Below are positions 1-8,286 of a stretch of 64,000 nt of DNA, one piece after another; the stretch's first letter is position 1; the number at the start of each line of letters is the position of its first letter. The translations under genes and the position numbers were made by a program. The DNA comes from Lepidodermella squamata. Taxonomy: Eukaryota > Gastrotricha. The stretch lies in the NCBI GenBank assembly GCA_047495785.1, contig JBLDXI010000007.1:806001-870000 (forward strand), in the 5' to 3' direction. The notes below the pieces were generated by a model, which was not told where the DNA came from, did no database searches, and saw only the letters and a program-made list of their open reading frames with translations.

Positions 1-229
1 ATAACGCGAGGGATGGGGCTAGAAATGAGCCCATTTCAGCAGCTCCTGCTAGAGTGGCGGGCAGGGGTAGAAATAGCTCGAGGTCAGGCCAGAATTCGCC
101 TTCGCATCTCGAGAGTTTTTCTTGTCTCGCATCCCGGCGAACGACTGTGAAAATGAGGATGACAATTACGGCTGCCAAAATCAAATACTGATTTCGGGTA
201 TTGCAAAATAGGCGCAATCTGGGCCACAT
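1..229 (-). CDS. Partial type II membrane protein (N-terminus only; runs off the window)
   Basis: An open frame begins with ATG at 229 on the minus strand and stays open to base 1. The predicted product starts with a short basic tail (MWPRLRLFCNTRNQY), then one hydrophobic segment (about residues 16-30, LILAAVIVILIFTVV), then a basic stop and a luminal stretch. Short cytosolic tail, single signal-anchor and a following stem is the usual layout of Golgi glycosyltransferases and other type II enzymes. The catalytic part lies outside the window, so the family cannot be named. It is divergent from the secreted protein gene at 479, about 250 bases away, so the two may share a promoter region. Confidence 0.5.
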   Translation of the reverse strand, partial: MWPRLRLFCNTRNQYLILAAVIVILIFTVVRRDARQEKLSRCEGEFWPDLELFLPLPATLAGAAEMGSFLAPSLAL

Positions 230-478
230 ATCAAAACTTAGGGCCAGTTGCATGTAAATTGCATTCGGTCATCAATGAAAGTTCACATTTCTTTCACGCT
301 TGTTCCCTGATATATAGTAAGTCGGACATCAATTGGTGTGAATAGTTCTATTCAAATTTATCTCAATGCTAGAATGAATGTGGCCTTGTAATAATTTTCG
401 GTTGAATAAATTAAAACTCCACCTTAAAATGTTTACTGAAATTAATTTAATTTTTAGAATCTCGAAAAATTAATCGCA

Positions 479-1549
479 ATGAAGGGCATTATTTTCATAG
501 CTTTGTGCATTAATATTGTATCGTCGCAGATTTTAATGTTCGACGATCTGCTGAAGCTGCCTCGTCAGCCGATTCCAGAGAAAGACGATGATATAAAAAA
601 CTTGTACACGTGTTTACCCGGATGCGAACTTCAGAAGATTAATAATACCTCCTGGGAATGCCGTAGTAGCGCATCGCCGAAACACGAATGGTGGGCATGC
701 CCGCACAACGGTATGGCGCTGCACAAGACTTACGCATTGGGTGAATACAGTTCGAATGACGATAAGCCGCCCTATTTGAAGTATCCATCAACACTGCGCT
801 ACACTCGATTCGGCTCGCCGTTATCAACAGGTTTTGACGTGTTGCGGTGCCCTTATGATTCATTAGGGCGCCGCATGAAGCGTAACTCGAAGCTGGTATC
901 TTGGTTCAGGAATGACGGCTCAACGAACGGTGTCCCAGTGGGGCGAGATGGGAACGAAAATTATCCGGATATCAGACAACAAGGAGCAAGCCTGCTGATA
1001 TCGTCCGCGAAGAAAAGTGCAGCGTATACGGGTTATTTTTGCCAAGAAAGTAGCAGCAACAATAAATTATTCGAAGCTCATCTCGCGAATCCTGATTCAT
1101 TTTTCAAAGGTTGCAACTTCACTGCTGGACGAGCTGCATCTATTGAGGAACTGAAATACTTTTCGAACAATCGAATAACTTTTTCATGGGAAAAAGGCGA
1201 ACGAATTCGGAGTCTTTTCTATGTTATTGAATGTCAGTTCGGTATTATACGACTAGTCAAGCTGCAACCAGGCAGAATTAAACCATCGGTGATTGTCAAA
1301 TGGAGCAATCGCGATTTCATGGCGGAGGAACCAGGTATTAGTGTCGAATTGCAATATGAAAATCATCCTTGGACTTATTTCGCCGTAACATTGGATCCAC
1401 GCTTGCTAGTGATGAAGTACTTCATGCAGGAAGGCAGGACCTACGAATTTATTGCAAACATTGAAATCGTAGCAAATTTCATGAATTACGAATGGCCTAA
1501 TCAAGTGCGTTTCTTTGAGTTCTCGGCCAATTTTACCTACGTGACCTGA
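479..1549 (+). CDS. Secreted protein with an Ig-like domain, 356 aa
   Basis: Single-exon frame. The first 16 residues (MKGIIFIALCINIVSS) form a signal peptide. Residues about 122-190 read like an immunoglobulin-type domain: a Cys in DVLRCPY, a Trp in VSWF, then the SLLISSAK strand and a Tyr-x-Cys motif (GYFCQE). The N-terminal part has several further cysteines (CLPGC, WECR, WWACP), which suggests a disulfide-rich module. The C-terminal 170 residues are unrecognised and contain NFT glycosylation sequons. No transmembrane helix follows, so secretion is likely. Polyadenylation-like AATAAA is seen near 1587. I do not recognise a named family; the Ig assignment rests on the C-W-YxC spacing only. 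Confidence 0.7.
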   Translation: MKGIIFIALCINIVSSQILMFDDLLKLPRQPIPEKDDDIKNLYTCLPGCELQKINNTSWECRSSASPKHEWWACPHNGMALHKTYALGEYSSNDDKPPYLKYPSTLRYTRFGSPLSTGFDVLRCPYDSLGRRMKRNSKLVSWFRNDGSTNGVPVGRDGNENYPDIRQQGASLLISSAKKSAAYTGYFCQESSSNNKLFEAHLANPDSFFKGCNFTAGRAASIEELKYFSNNRITFSWEKGERIRSLFYVIECQFGIIRLVKLQPGRIKPSVIVKWSNRDFMAEEPGISVELQYENHPWTYFAVTLDPRLLVMKYFMQEGRTYEFIANIEIVANFMNYEWPNQVRFFEFSANFTYVT

Positions 1550-1639
1550 TTAATTCTTATATTTTGTTTACACAATTGTTGCTAAAATAAATCTAGTCGT
1601 CTGTTATTTTACTATTGTTTTGATTTTGTTTATCGTCAA

Positions 1640-1721
1640 GGTAGCGTGGCCGAGTGGTCTAAGGCGCTAGATTTAGGCTCTAGTCTCTTCGGAGGCGTGG
1701 GTTCGAACCCCACCGCTGCCA
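1640..1721 (+). tRNA. tRNA-Leu (anticodon UAG), cassette 1
   Basis: The acceptor stem GGTAGCG pairs with CGCTGCC. The anticodon loop TTTAGGC sits in a ctaga/tctag stem and gives anticodon TAG. A long variable arm typical of leucine tRNA and the T loop GGTTCGAACCCC are present. The same sequence recurs at 4208 and 9326, each time followed by initiator tRNA-Met. Confidence 0.97.
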
Positions 1722-1790
1722 TCATTTTTTTCATTTTAATCTTCGAAAACTCAAAAACATTGATCCAGTGATTTATTACTTCTTCAGACA

Positions 1791-1862
1791 AGCAGAGTGG
1801 CGCAGTGGAAGCGCGCTGGGCCCATAACCCAGAGGTCTGTAGATCGAAACTACGCTCTGCTA
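1791..1862 (+). tRNA. Initiator tRNA-Met (CAT), cassette 1
   Basis: Begins AGCAGAG and ends CTCTGCT with discriminator A. The anticodon loop CCCATAA gives CAT. The G-C-rich anticodon stem (CTGGG/CCCAG) and A1:U72 pair are hallmarks of eukaryotic initiator rather than elongator tRNA-Met. It lies 69 bases after tRNA-Leu. Confidence 0.95.
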
Positions 1863-1981
1863 AATGTCAATTTTTTTTCTTTTGTCTTCACAGCTCACAG
1901 CAAGATGAATATGCTAAGCAAGCCGTTGTCTGTGTTTTTTTCAACTGCCGATGGGGGTCAGCGGCGGAAATCTATTCAACT

Positions 1982-2140
1982 AAACTTACCTGGCACTGGG
2001 ATGAACCGAGATCAAGAAGTCGGTCGCCCCAGGGCGAGGCGGGCCATTGCACTTCGGTCCGCTGACCCCTGCGCTCTGCCTCATCGGTGGAGTCGGGTGC
2101 AAAATATTTCACTTGGGTATCGGCGTTCGCGCCACACCCG
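1982..2140 (+). ncRNA. U1: U1 spliceosomal snRNA
   Basis: About 159 bases. The 5' end carries ACTTACCTG (1984-1992), the element that base-pairs with 5' splice sites. Further matches to the conserved U1 core are the CCCAGGGCGAGGC block near 2030, the stem-loop II sequence CCATTGCACTTCGG, and GCTGACCCCTGCG. A U-rich Sm-like stretch (aatattt, near 2104) precedes a final GGGT...GGCG-TTCG-CGCC...ACCC hairpin ending at 2140. It lies about 120 bases downstream of tRNA-Met. Length and order match eukaryotic U1. Whether this copy is expressed cannot be seen; the first two bases (AA rather than AT) and the poor Sm site are slight departures. Confidence 0.9.
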
Positions 2141-2567
2141 TAAAATTAAGAAACAAAATCCACATCTTTGTCATCGCTTTTCTTGCGTTGTATTTTGCAA
2201 ATATTTTCATTCGCAACCGAGAGTAATCCGCTGCTGTGTTCCTGGTTGCTGTTTCAAAAACAGCAAAGACACGCAAAACGCGCCACTTCTCACTCTCGCT
2301 CGGGTTATTTTCATGCATTCCTCAAAAGTGTGAGAAAACAGTAAGGCAAACACTTTTGCTTTGTATAAAAGCAACCGGCGAGGCATTTTTCAACACCACG
2401 CAATGTTTTGTTGCCCTAATTATCTACCTCATCTTGTTTATGTTTGAAATTTTCCTGCTTATCACAATTTCTACTTGCCAAATTAGGAATGACTTTAATT
2501 CAAGTCAAAAATTTCTTTAAATAATGGTTGGCATTGAAATTCAGTAAATTTTCCCTATTATTTAGTC
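2141..2567 (+). promoter_or_regulatory. Probable promoter region of the SET/TPR gene
   Basis: No convincing gene. A TATA-like box, GTATAAAAG, lies at about 2364-2372, followed by roughly 200 bases to the ATG at 2568. That spacing fits a core promoter plus 5' leader. Apparent small frames here are antisense or overlap the tRNA and U1 genes and have no recognisable content. Confidence 0.4.
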
Positions 2568-4046
2568 ATGTTTCGATATTATTGTCCTGAAAATTGCAGC
2601 CCAGCGGCTCCGGCTCCTCAGCCCGAGCCATCGCTGTTCGACCGCCAGCTCGTCATCAGCCGGCACATGGCTAAACTTCCTGCCAACTTGAAGCACAAAT
2701 TAGCCAGCGACAAATGGCGCTGCTTTGACCCAACTCCCGCTCCTAATTGCCACCTGCCACCCGTCGATATTTCCTGCCCTGACAACATGATATCCCTGCG
2801 TGAAATCGTCGAAACTGGCGTTCATGTTTTTGCCGGGAAATTTTTGTTATGCCGAGCAATAACGCCAAGCTTGAAAATGAGCGGTCTGCACACGGTTGTC
2901 GACGACCCGCCGGGAGAATTCGTCATCGATCTCATGATTTACAACCGTCGCGATTTAGAATCTATTCCGATTGGGACGATTTTGGCTGTAATGAATCCTT
3001 ATTTGAAGCTATCAAAATCTGGCTACTTTGCCATTCGATGCGACAACCCTGACGATCATTTCGTCGAGCTACCTGAGAGCGCCGATATTTTACAGCAAAT
3101 CAATTGGGAAAAGCCGCTGCCTTTTTCGAGTGAAGTTCCGGCTGAAACTGCCCCTGATAAAGCTGGAATTAAATTTTACGCTAACGGTAATTTCGAACGA
3201 GCTTTGGGTTGTTTCTCAACTGCGCTTGACCTGGCGATTTTGAAGAAATCAGCATCGAACCATTTGGCTAGGCTGTACTCGAACCGATCGGCTTGCTACC
3301 TCGCGTTAAACCAGCCTCTCCTCGCGCTTTGGGACGCTGATACCGGCCTGGAAATTCAGCCTCAGAACGAGAAACTTCAATTACGAAAGGTTGCCGCTCT
3401 TTATCACTTGAAGCGCTATGCTGAATGCTTGAGCTTTATCATCGAAGCAACGGAATCTTACAAGCTGGTCGAGGTTGGTTTGAAATGCCGGCGTTTTCTC
3501 GACGAAGCTGAATTCGGTATTTACGACCTGCCGGAAATTCGAAAGGAGGCTAAATTGGATCCGAAATTGGACCGTCATTGCAATTTCTTTGCGAAACATT
3601 ACATCGAATTTAGTAAACAGCCTGGTCTTGACGGTCGGAAAATCTTTGTCGCGAAACGCGCCATTCCGCCGGGGACGCTGCTGATCGCCGAAAAGCCGTT
3701 TTCTTTCGTCGAAAGTTCGGCTGAGAACGAGATTGAAGAATTAATTGCGAGTACTACGACTGAATTATCGCGGGCTGATGAGAAGATGCTGACGGCTTTT
3801 TTCGACCTTGGCGAAACTACTGACCCTGGAGCAGACATGAGTTTGGAGGTTAGGGTGCGAAAAATAGTTACAGCTGCGGCTTTTTTCTCCTTTGATGGAG
3901 TCGGTGTATGGCTGTCGCCGAGTTATCTTGTTTTAAGTGCAAATAATCGGGATATGAATTGTTTTCATCACTTCATTGGTCATTTCATGTTTGTTGAAGC
4001 TTTGAAATCTATCGCTCCTGGGGAGACCCTTCGATTCTGTAAATGA
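2568..4046 (+). CDS. TPR and SET domain protein (SMYD-like), probably catalytically inactive
   Basis: 492 aa, single exon. The N-terminal region ends with a block resembling SET/TPR proteins (PIGTILAVMNPYLKL, then a DNPDDH motif where relatives have DHPSD). A TPR array covers about residues 200-290 (NGNFERALGCFSTAL, LYSNRSACYLAL). The first half of a SET domain follows (GRKIFVAKRAIPPGTLL), and the C-terminus carries the last SET strand (ALKSIAPGETLRF). The central NHSC motif, which binds S-adenosylmethionine in this family, is not present: the region reads SYLVLSANN. The protein stops at FCK, before the usual Tyr and the post-SET cysteines. I infer loss of methyltransferase activity, or an unrecognised intron near 3900-4040. 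Confidence 0.75.
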   Translation: MFRYYCPENCSPAAPAPQPEPSLFDRQLVISRHMAKLPANLKHKLASDKWRCFDPTPAPNCHLPPVDISCPDNMISLREIVETGVHVFAGKFLLCRAITPSLKMSGLHTVVDDPPGEFVIDLMIYNRRDLESIPIGTILAVMNPYLKLSKSGYFAIRCDNPDDHFVELPESADILQQINWEKPLPFSSEVPAETAPDKAGIKFYANGNFERALGCFSTALDLAILKKSASNHLARLYSNRSACYLALNQPLLALWDADTGLEIQPQNEKLQLRKVAALYHLKRYAECLSFIIEATESYKLVEVGLKCRRFLDEAEFGIYDLPEIRKEAKLDPKLDRHCNFFAKHYIEFSKQPGLDGRKIFVAKRAIPPGTLLIAEKPFSFVESSAENEIEELIASTTTELSRADEKMLTAFFDLGETTDPGADMSLEVRVRKIVTAAAFFSFDGVGVWLSPSYLVLSANNRDMNCFHHFIGHFMFVEALKSIAPGETLRFCK

Positions 4047-4207
4047 GCTGTAAATGACCCCTTCACAATGTTCGCCAATTAAATGAATTTTATTACGATT
4101 TTTATTACTGCATGATTAATATTTGATTCAGCAAATAAAGATGTTTACAAATTAGCTGACTTTTTCCATTTGCTGAAAGTTTCATTAATTTGCACGATCA
4201 ATCAACA

Positions 4208-4289
4208 GGTAGCGTGGCCGAGTGGTCTAAGGCGCTAGATTTAGGCTCTAGTCTCTTCGGAGGCGTGGGTTCGAACCCCACCGCTGCCA
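4208..4289 (+). tRNA. tRNA-Leu (anticodon UAG), cassette 2
   Basis: Same 82-base sequence as the copy at 1640, including acceptor stem, TAG anticodon and long variable arm. Lies downstream of the SET/TPR gene. Confidence 0.97.
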
Positions 4290-4365
4290 ATTTTTTTAAA
4301 ATAATTTGTGAATAAAAATTAAAAAATGTGTAAAGAAAAGTTTTTCAATGTTTTATTCTCAGACA

Positions 4366-4437
4366 AGCAGAGTGGCGCAGTGGAAGCGCGCTGGGCCCAT
4401 AACCCAGAGGTCTGTAGATCGAAACTACGCTCTGCTA
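4366..4437 (+). tRNA. Initiator tRNA-Met (CAT), cassette 2
   Basis: Same sequence as the copy at 1791. After it comes a fragment, CACCCACCGCTGCCATCAA (about 4457-4475), that matches the end of the tRNA-Leu plus its flank. This looks like a scar of cassette duplication. Confidence 0.95.
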
Positions 4438-4666
4438 AATGTCAATTCTTTTCTGCACCCACCGCTGCCATCAATTTTTGCCTTAATTTATAATTTCCAG
4501 AAGTTTCGTTTTGAAATTTCAGCATGACTTCTAAGCTAATGACTTGACAGCTGAGCAAACTTCTATCAAGTTTTGCGTGACGCAGTTAATTCCAGTAGCT
4601 TGGTTAATATTTTTGCGGGTTTTCATGACACAAGTGGACTGCCGCATGCCATCTTAATGTATCCAA

Positions 4667-4748
4667 GTCGCTATGCCCGAGTGGTTAAGGGGTCTGACTA
4701 GAAATCAGATGCGGTCTCCGCGCGTAGGTTCAAATCCTACTGGCGACG
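4667..4748 (+). tRNA. tRNA-Ser (anticodon AGA), copy 1
   Basis: The acceptor stem GTCGCTA pairs with TGGCGAC. The anticodon loop CTAGAAA within TCTGA/TCAGA gives AGA. A long variable arm (GCGGTCTCCGCGC) and the T loop GGTTCAAATCC are present. An apparently identical copy lies on the minus strand at 18821-18902. Confidence 0.96.
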
Positions 4749-4977
4749 AACATTTTTTATTATCTTTAAATTCAATTATTTAAAATGTGAAATTTAAATT
4801 ATATAAAAGAGAAATCATTATTTTGAAGAGGAAAAAATGGAAATAAATCAATGAAAATATTCTGCGATAATTATTATGGTTTCTTAATTTTTTAAATAAC
4901 CTGAAAGTAATGAATATTCAGACGCTCAGAAAAAGCTCTCATTATGTAGCTATTCTCTTTTCCGAAAAATTGTTTTG

Positions 4978-7452
4978 CTACATGTTAGCTGGATCTCTGT
5001 TATCCAGGTTAGACCCTGAGAAAAGTGCCTTGGCAGAAGGGTAACAGGTAATCAGGCTCAAACTCAGCGAATAGATCAAGACTGAAACTGCGACAATAAT
5101 CTGCCGAAGCACTCCGGGTGCTACGATGAAAACGGCGCCAAAAGCACAACCGTACAGTGAAGCAGCGAAAATGATAGCTACTTGATAGAAACGCAAATCC
5201 AGCATGGAAGCTGATCGCTTGTTATACCGTAGTTTCATCGCGCAGAAAATGCCAACGATTAGTGGAATCGCATTCAAGCCGAATAAGGAGGCCGCCCACA
5301 CTTCCCCTGAGTTGCTTTGGCAAACAGTAACGATGCGCGTCGAGTATGTGTCGGTTGACTCATCGTAGGCAGTCAAAGGATTGCCAATCGGAACTTGGGC
5401 AGCTTTTAGCGGGTCAGATATCAACCACGCCAGTAATAAACAAAGATTCATCAGCAGGAAACATATTAAAGGAAGAAGGACCTCGCGGTTGTTAGTTTCA
5501 ATCGGCTTTGGAGCCGTTGGTACAGTGATAACGGACGATTTTCTCACCATAAGCGTTGCCTCAGTTTGCGGGGTGACTATTGACATCCGCCCAACTTGTC
5601 CTGTCGTGGATTGTAGACCTACAACTGATCCCATTCTGGGCATAGTCTGCAGGCTTGTATTTGTCGGTCGCGCCAATAGCGTAGACGACCTTCGTTGAAA
5701 GGAATTAAAGCTTTGCGTGATTAGCAGTGACTGTGTGGGAAGTTTCCGCTTGACTTGAAAAAGAACCATGCCCATGCATCCATGGAGCGTCGAAATTCCG
5801 AGTACAAGCATCACAGCCCTAGTGACGCAAGATCCGTCTGGAGAAGCGAGGTTATTCGGGAAAACAAATGCGACAGCTGATCCATTTAAAATCAAGCCAG
5901 ATGAGACGATTACTAAGCTGACGATGGCTATTGGCTTATTTGGGTTGCCGATTTCACTCCACGCAATTTTGATGAGAATAGAAAGTTGAAGCAACGAAAT
6001 TAAAAGCGCAAATCCAGATATAATGCCGAAAGTCAGCCATGAAATATCGACGAAAATAGTCAATTTCAGCGCATCATCTCGTGGAAAAAACCATGGAAAG
6101 TTATTGACGACTTGCTTAATTTCGTATGAATCTGCATTCAATGCCGAAGCGTTCTCCCGACAGGTTATAGTGCTTAGAAGCTGCAAGCCAGTTTCTGGAG
6201 TCCAACGGGTGACTATTTGATACTCAGTATCGAATTCCAGCCGTTTCGAATAACGGAAACGACCATGTCGAAGGTTCCAGAAGTCTATCTCGGCCGCGCT
6301 TTGATTGGTCGCCAACATCACCTCGCGCGGGAATTTTCGGTAATCTCTCAGAGACAGATTTTTGTTTCTTAGCAATTTTTCCGCTCCATCAAGAATAACG
6401 GCTCCATGCAGGGCTCTATCGTAGCAAATGTGGCGGAAATCATAATCAGGAGATCGATAATTATTTGTGTATTTGTCGAAGAGAACTTCGAAATCTCGAA
6501 CGGTGTGGCCGAGTGATGTTCGATCGTCGCTGTTCTCGCGTCCTGTTGCTTCGAAACCAGTTCCTATGTACAATGCTCGTTTTGATTGTTCGTAAATCAT
6601 ATCTTTCGTGCATCCTGGTGGGTAAGCTTCCGTCGCTATCGAGTCCGGGTTTACATAGCTAGCGAACTGAAATAGAAAGAAGTACTTCGGACCTTTGATT
6701 CCTGCCCTAAAAGCTTGACAGAGAAATCTGATGGCGGTTATTGATTCTGTCGCTTCATAGGTAAAAATTCGTATGTCGAGCTTCTTCAGCGCAGCCATGA
6801 CTTCATCGTTGAAATCAGGACTTGCCTCGAACGCTACAACTTCGAAACCTTCACTCGTCGCAATCTTGTGGAAAAGTAGAGCGGTTTCGAAGTTGAAAGG
6901 GTTCGTGTTAAGATTCATGGTTACTGCGATACGTCGCCATGGGGTCATTTTCTTGATGAAATGCATCCTTGAGTATAACGCCAACTCAGCAGAGCATCGA
7001 GGCCTGAAGATGTTGGGGTACAACGAACGCCGGGCTATCTGGGACGGAGCAGTGCAGGATGAAACGAGAGTTACCATGTTGAAATAGCTAGGCATCATTC
7101 CCCAACTTTTGCAACCTCCTGCTAGAAGCGGGCCCATGTTCAGTGGCGCAGGGTACAGACCAGGATCGAGCATGTCTTCCATTTTCCGAATATATTCTAT
7201 AGCTACTTTTGAGGCGAAGTTTCCACCAGGACCTTCGTTCGCGAAATCGAGTTCAATTTTGTAATCAGGTAGCAAATCTGTTCTGTTGTTAATGATGTCA
7301 ATAACCAATTGCTGGGAAGCCTTGCATAGCAAATTATCCCTTGGCTCGTATCCTGTGAACATGTTTATGGAAAGCAGTGACAACCTGTAAGGCTTCAAAA
7401 CAGCTTGAGCCAATGCAACATCAAGAAAGATCAGAATTGAAAATCGCTGCAT
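4978..7452 (-). CDS. GABA-B-like class C GPCR, copy 1 (single exon)
   Basis: About 824 aa from ATG 7452. That start is chosen over 7500 because it aligns exactly with the start of the paralogue at 20122 and places a signal peptide (MQRFSILIFLDVALAQA) first. A Venus-flytrap ligand-binding domain fills the extracellular half (LLCKASQQLVIDIINNRTDLLP, MGPLLAGGCKSWG region). There is no cysteine-rich domain, as in GABA-B and unlike glutamate receptors. Seven hydrophobic segments follow. The stretch before the fourth of these is unusually long, about 95 residues rich in Ser, Thr and Arg. The cytosolic tail is only about 20 residues, so the coiled coil that pairs vertebrate GABA-B subunits is absent. 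No introns, unlike most neighbours. Ligand unknown. Confidence 0.85.
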   Translation of the reverse strand: MQRFSILIFLDVALAQAVLKPYRLSLLSINMFTGYEPRDNLLCKASQQLVIDIINNRTDLLPDYKIELDFANEGPGGNFASKVAIEYIRKMEDMLDPGLYPAPLNMGPLLAGGCKSWGMMPSYFNMVTLVSSCTAPSQIARRSLYPNIFRPRCSAELALYSRMHFIKKMTPWRRIAVTMNLNTNPFNFETALLFHKIATSEGFEVVAFEASPDFNDEVMAALKKLDIRIFTYEATESITAIRFLCQAFRAGIKGPKYFFLFQFASYVNPDSIATEAYPPGCTKDMIYEQSKRALYIGTGFEATGRENSDDRTSLGHTVRDFEVLFDKYTNNYRSPDYDFRHICYDRALHGAVILDGAEKLLRNKNLSLRDYRKFPREVMLATNQSAAEIDFWNLRHGRFRYSKRLEFDTEYQIVTRWTPETGLQLLSTITCRENASALNADSYEIKQVVNNFPWFFPRDDALKLTIFVDISWLTFGIISGFALLISLLQLSILIKIAWSEIGNPNKPIAIVSLVIVSSGLILNGSAVAFVFPNNLASPDGSCVTRAVMLVLGISTLHGCMGMVLFQVKRKLPTQSLLITQSFNSFQRRSSTLLARPTNTSLQTMPRMGSVVGLQSTTGQVGRMSIVTPQTEATLMVRKSSVITVPTAPKPIETNNREVLLPLICFLLMNLCLLLAWLISDPLKAAQVPIGNPLTAYDESTDTYSTRIVTVCQSNSGEVWAASLFGLNAIPLIVGIFCAMKLRYNKRSASMLDLRFYQVAIIFAASLYGCAFGAVFIVAPGVLRQIIVAVSVLIYSLSLSLITCYPSAKALFSGSNLDNRDPANM

Positions 7453-7500
7453 GCTACTAAACATAGAAATAGGAAAATGATTTTCAAAATTACAATCCAA

Positions 7501-8286
7501 GCTCGCAGGCCTAGATGAAGTTTTGAAAGCTTAATTCGATACTCTGATTTCCGGAAGTTCCGAAATATGAGAATTGTATAGCACTAACAGGGTCTGAGTG
7601 TCCCCAGTTTTGCAGCAACTCCGTCATTATTTCCTATCAAGCGTTGTAAATAACTGTAAAAACAGCTGCTCCATCATGAATCTGCGATACGGAAAGGATG
7701 AAAAACGAATATCTAATATTTTTATTTTCTACGATATAGAAAAGATTTATTGAAAAAGATGTTATAGATTTATAAAAGAGCTATAGAAAAGATTTAATGG
7801 CTTATATTGGTATTTTCAGACACCCAACCTTGGGTTTGGGAATACTTTTGGAAACATCGTTCCAAGTCAGGATTCCAAACAGTATGGACTCCTTTTTTAC
7901 GGCGCTGGACGTAATTTTAAAGTCCCGGTCCTGAGAACTCGCGGAATCTCCAGTGAATGACTAGTTCTGAAATCGATTAGAACTGCGGGTCCAACTTAAA
8001 AACTAACTGAATTTCCAGGTTCCTGGGCTTGACGATTCGGCAAATCGACAAAGTTTGGAGTTGGGCAAATTTCCACGTCCCATTTCTGGTTTTCGTATGA
8101 AATGAAACACATGTCTAAGGAAAAAGTATTTCTCACCCTAAACCTAACCCTAAACCTAAAATCTAAAAAAAGTACGAGCAGCCATTCTGTTGAAAAAAAC
8201 ACTCCAAATTATTTCTGAATATTTTATTACTCTCCAATTTTGGCACATTATTCGGCCGACTACATACAAAATACATAGCATTTATT
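7501..8286. other. Intergenic, no gene seen
   Basis: Holds the 5' flank of the GABA-B-like gene and the 3' flank of the Cys-loop receptor gene. Short degenerate repeats around 'aaaagattta' occur at 7735-7800. A 25-base run of CCTAAACCTAACCCTAAACC type at about 8136-8160 recalls telomere-like repeats but is too short to interpret. Confidence 0.5.

Noticed and set aside
1797-2520. Overlapping open frames on both strands
   Set aside because: They overlap initiator tRNA-Met and U1 snRNA and have no recognisable protein content.
8136-8160. Telomere-like CCTAAACC repeats
   Set aside because: Only about 25 bases, imperfect and inside single-copy sequence.
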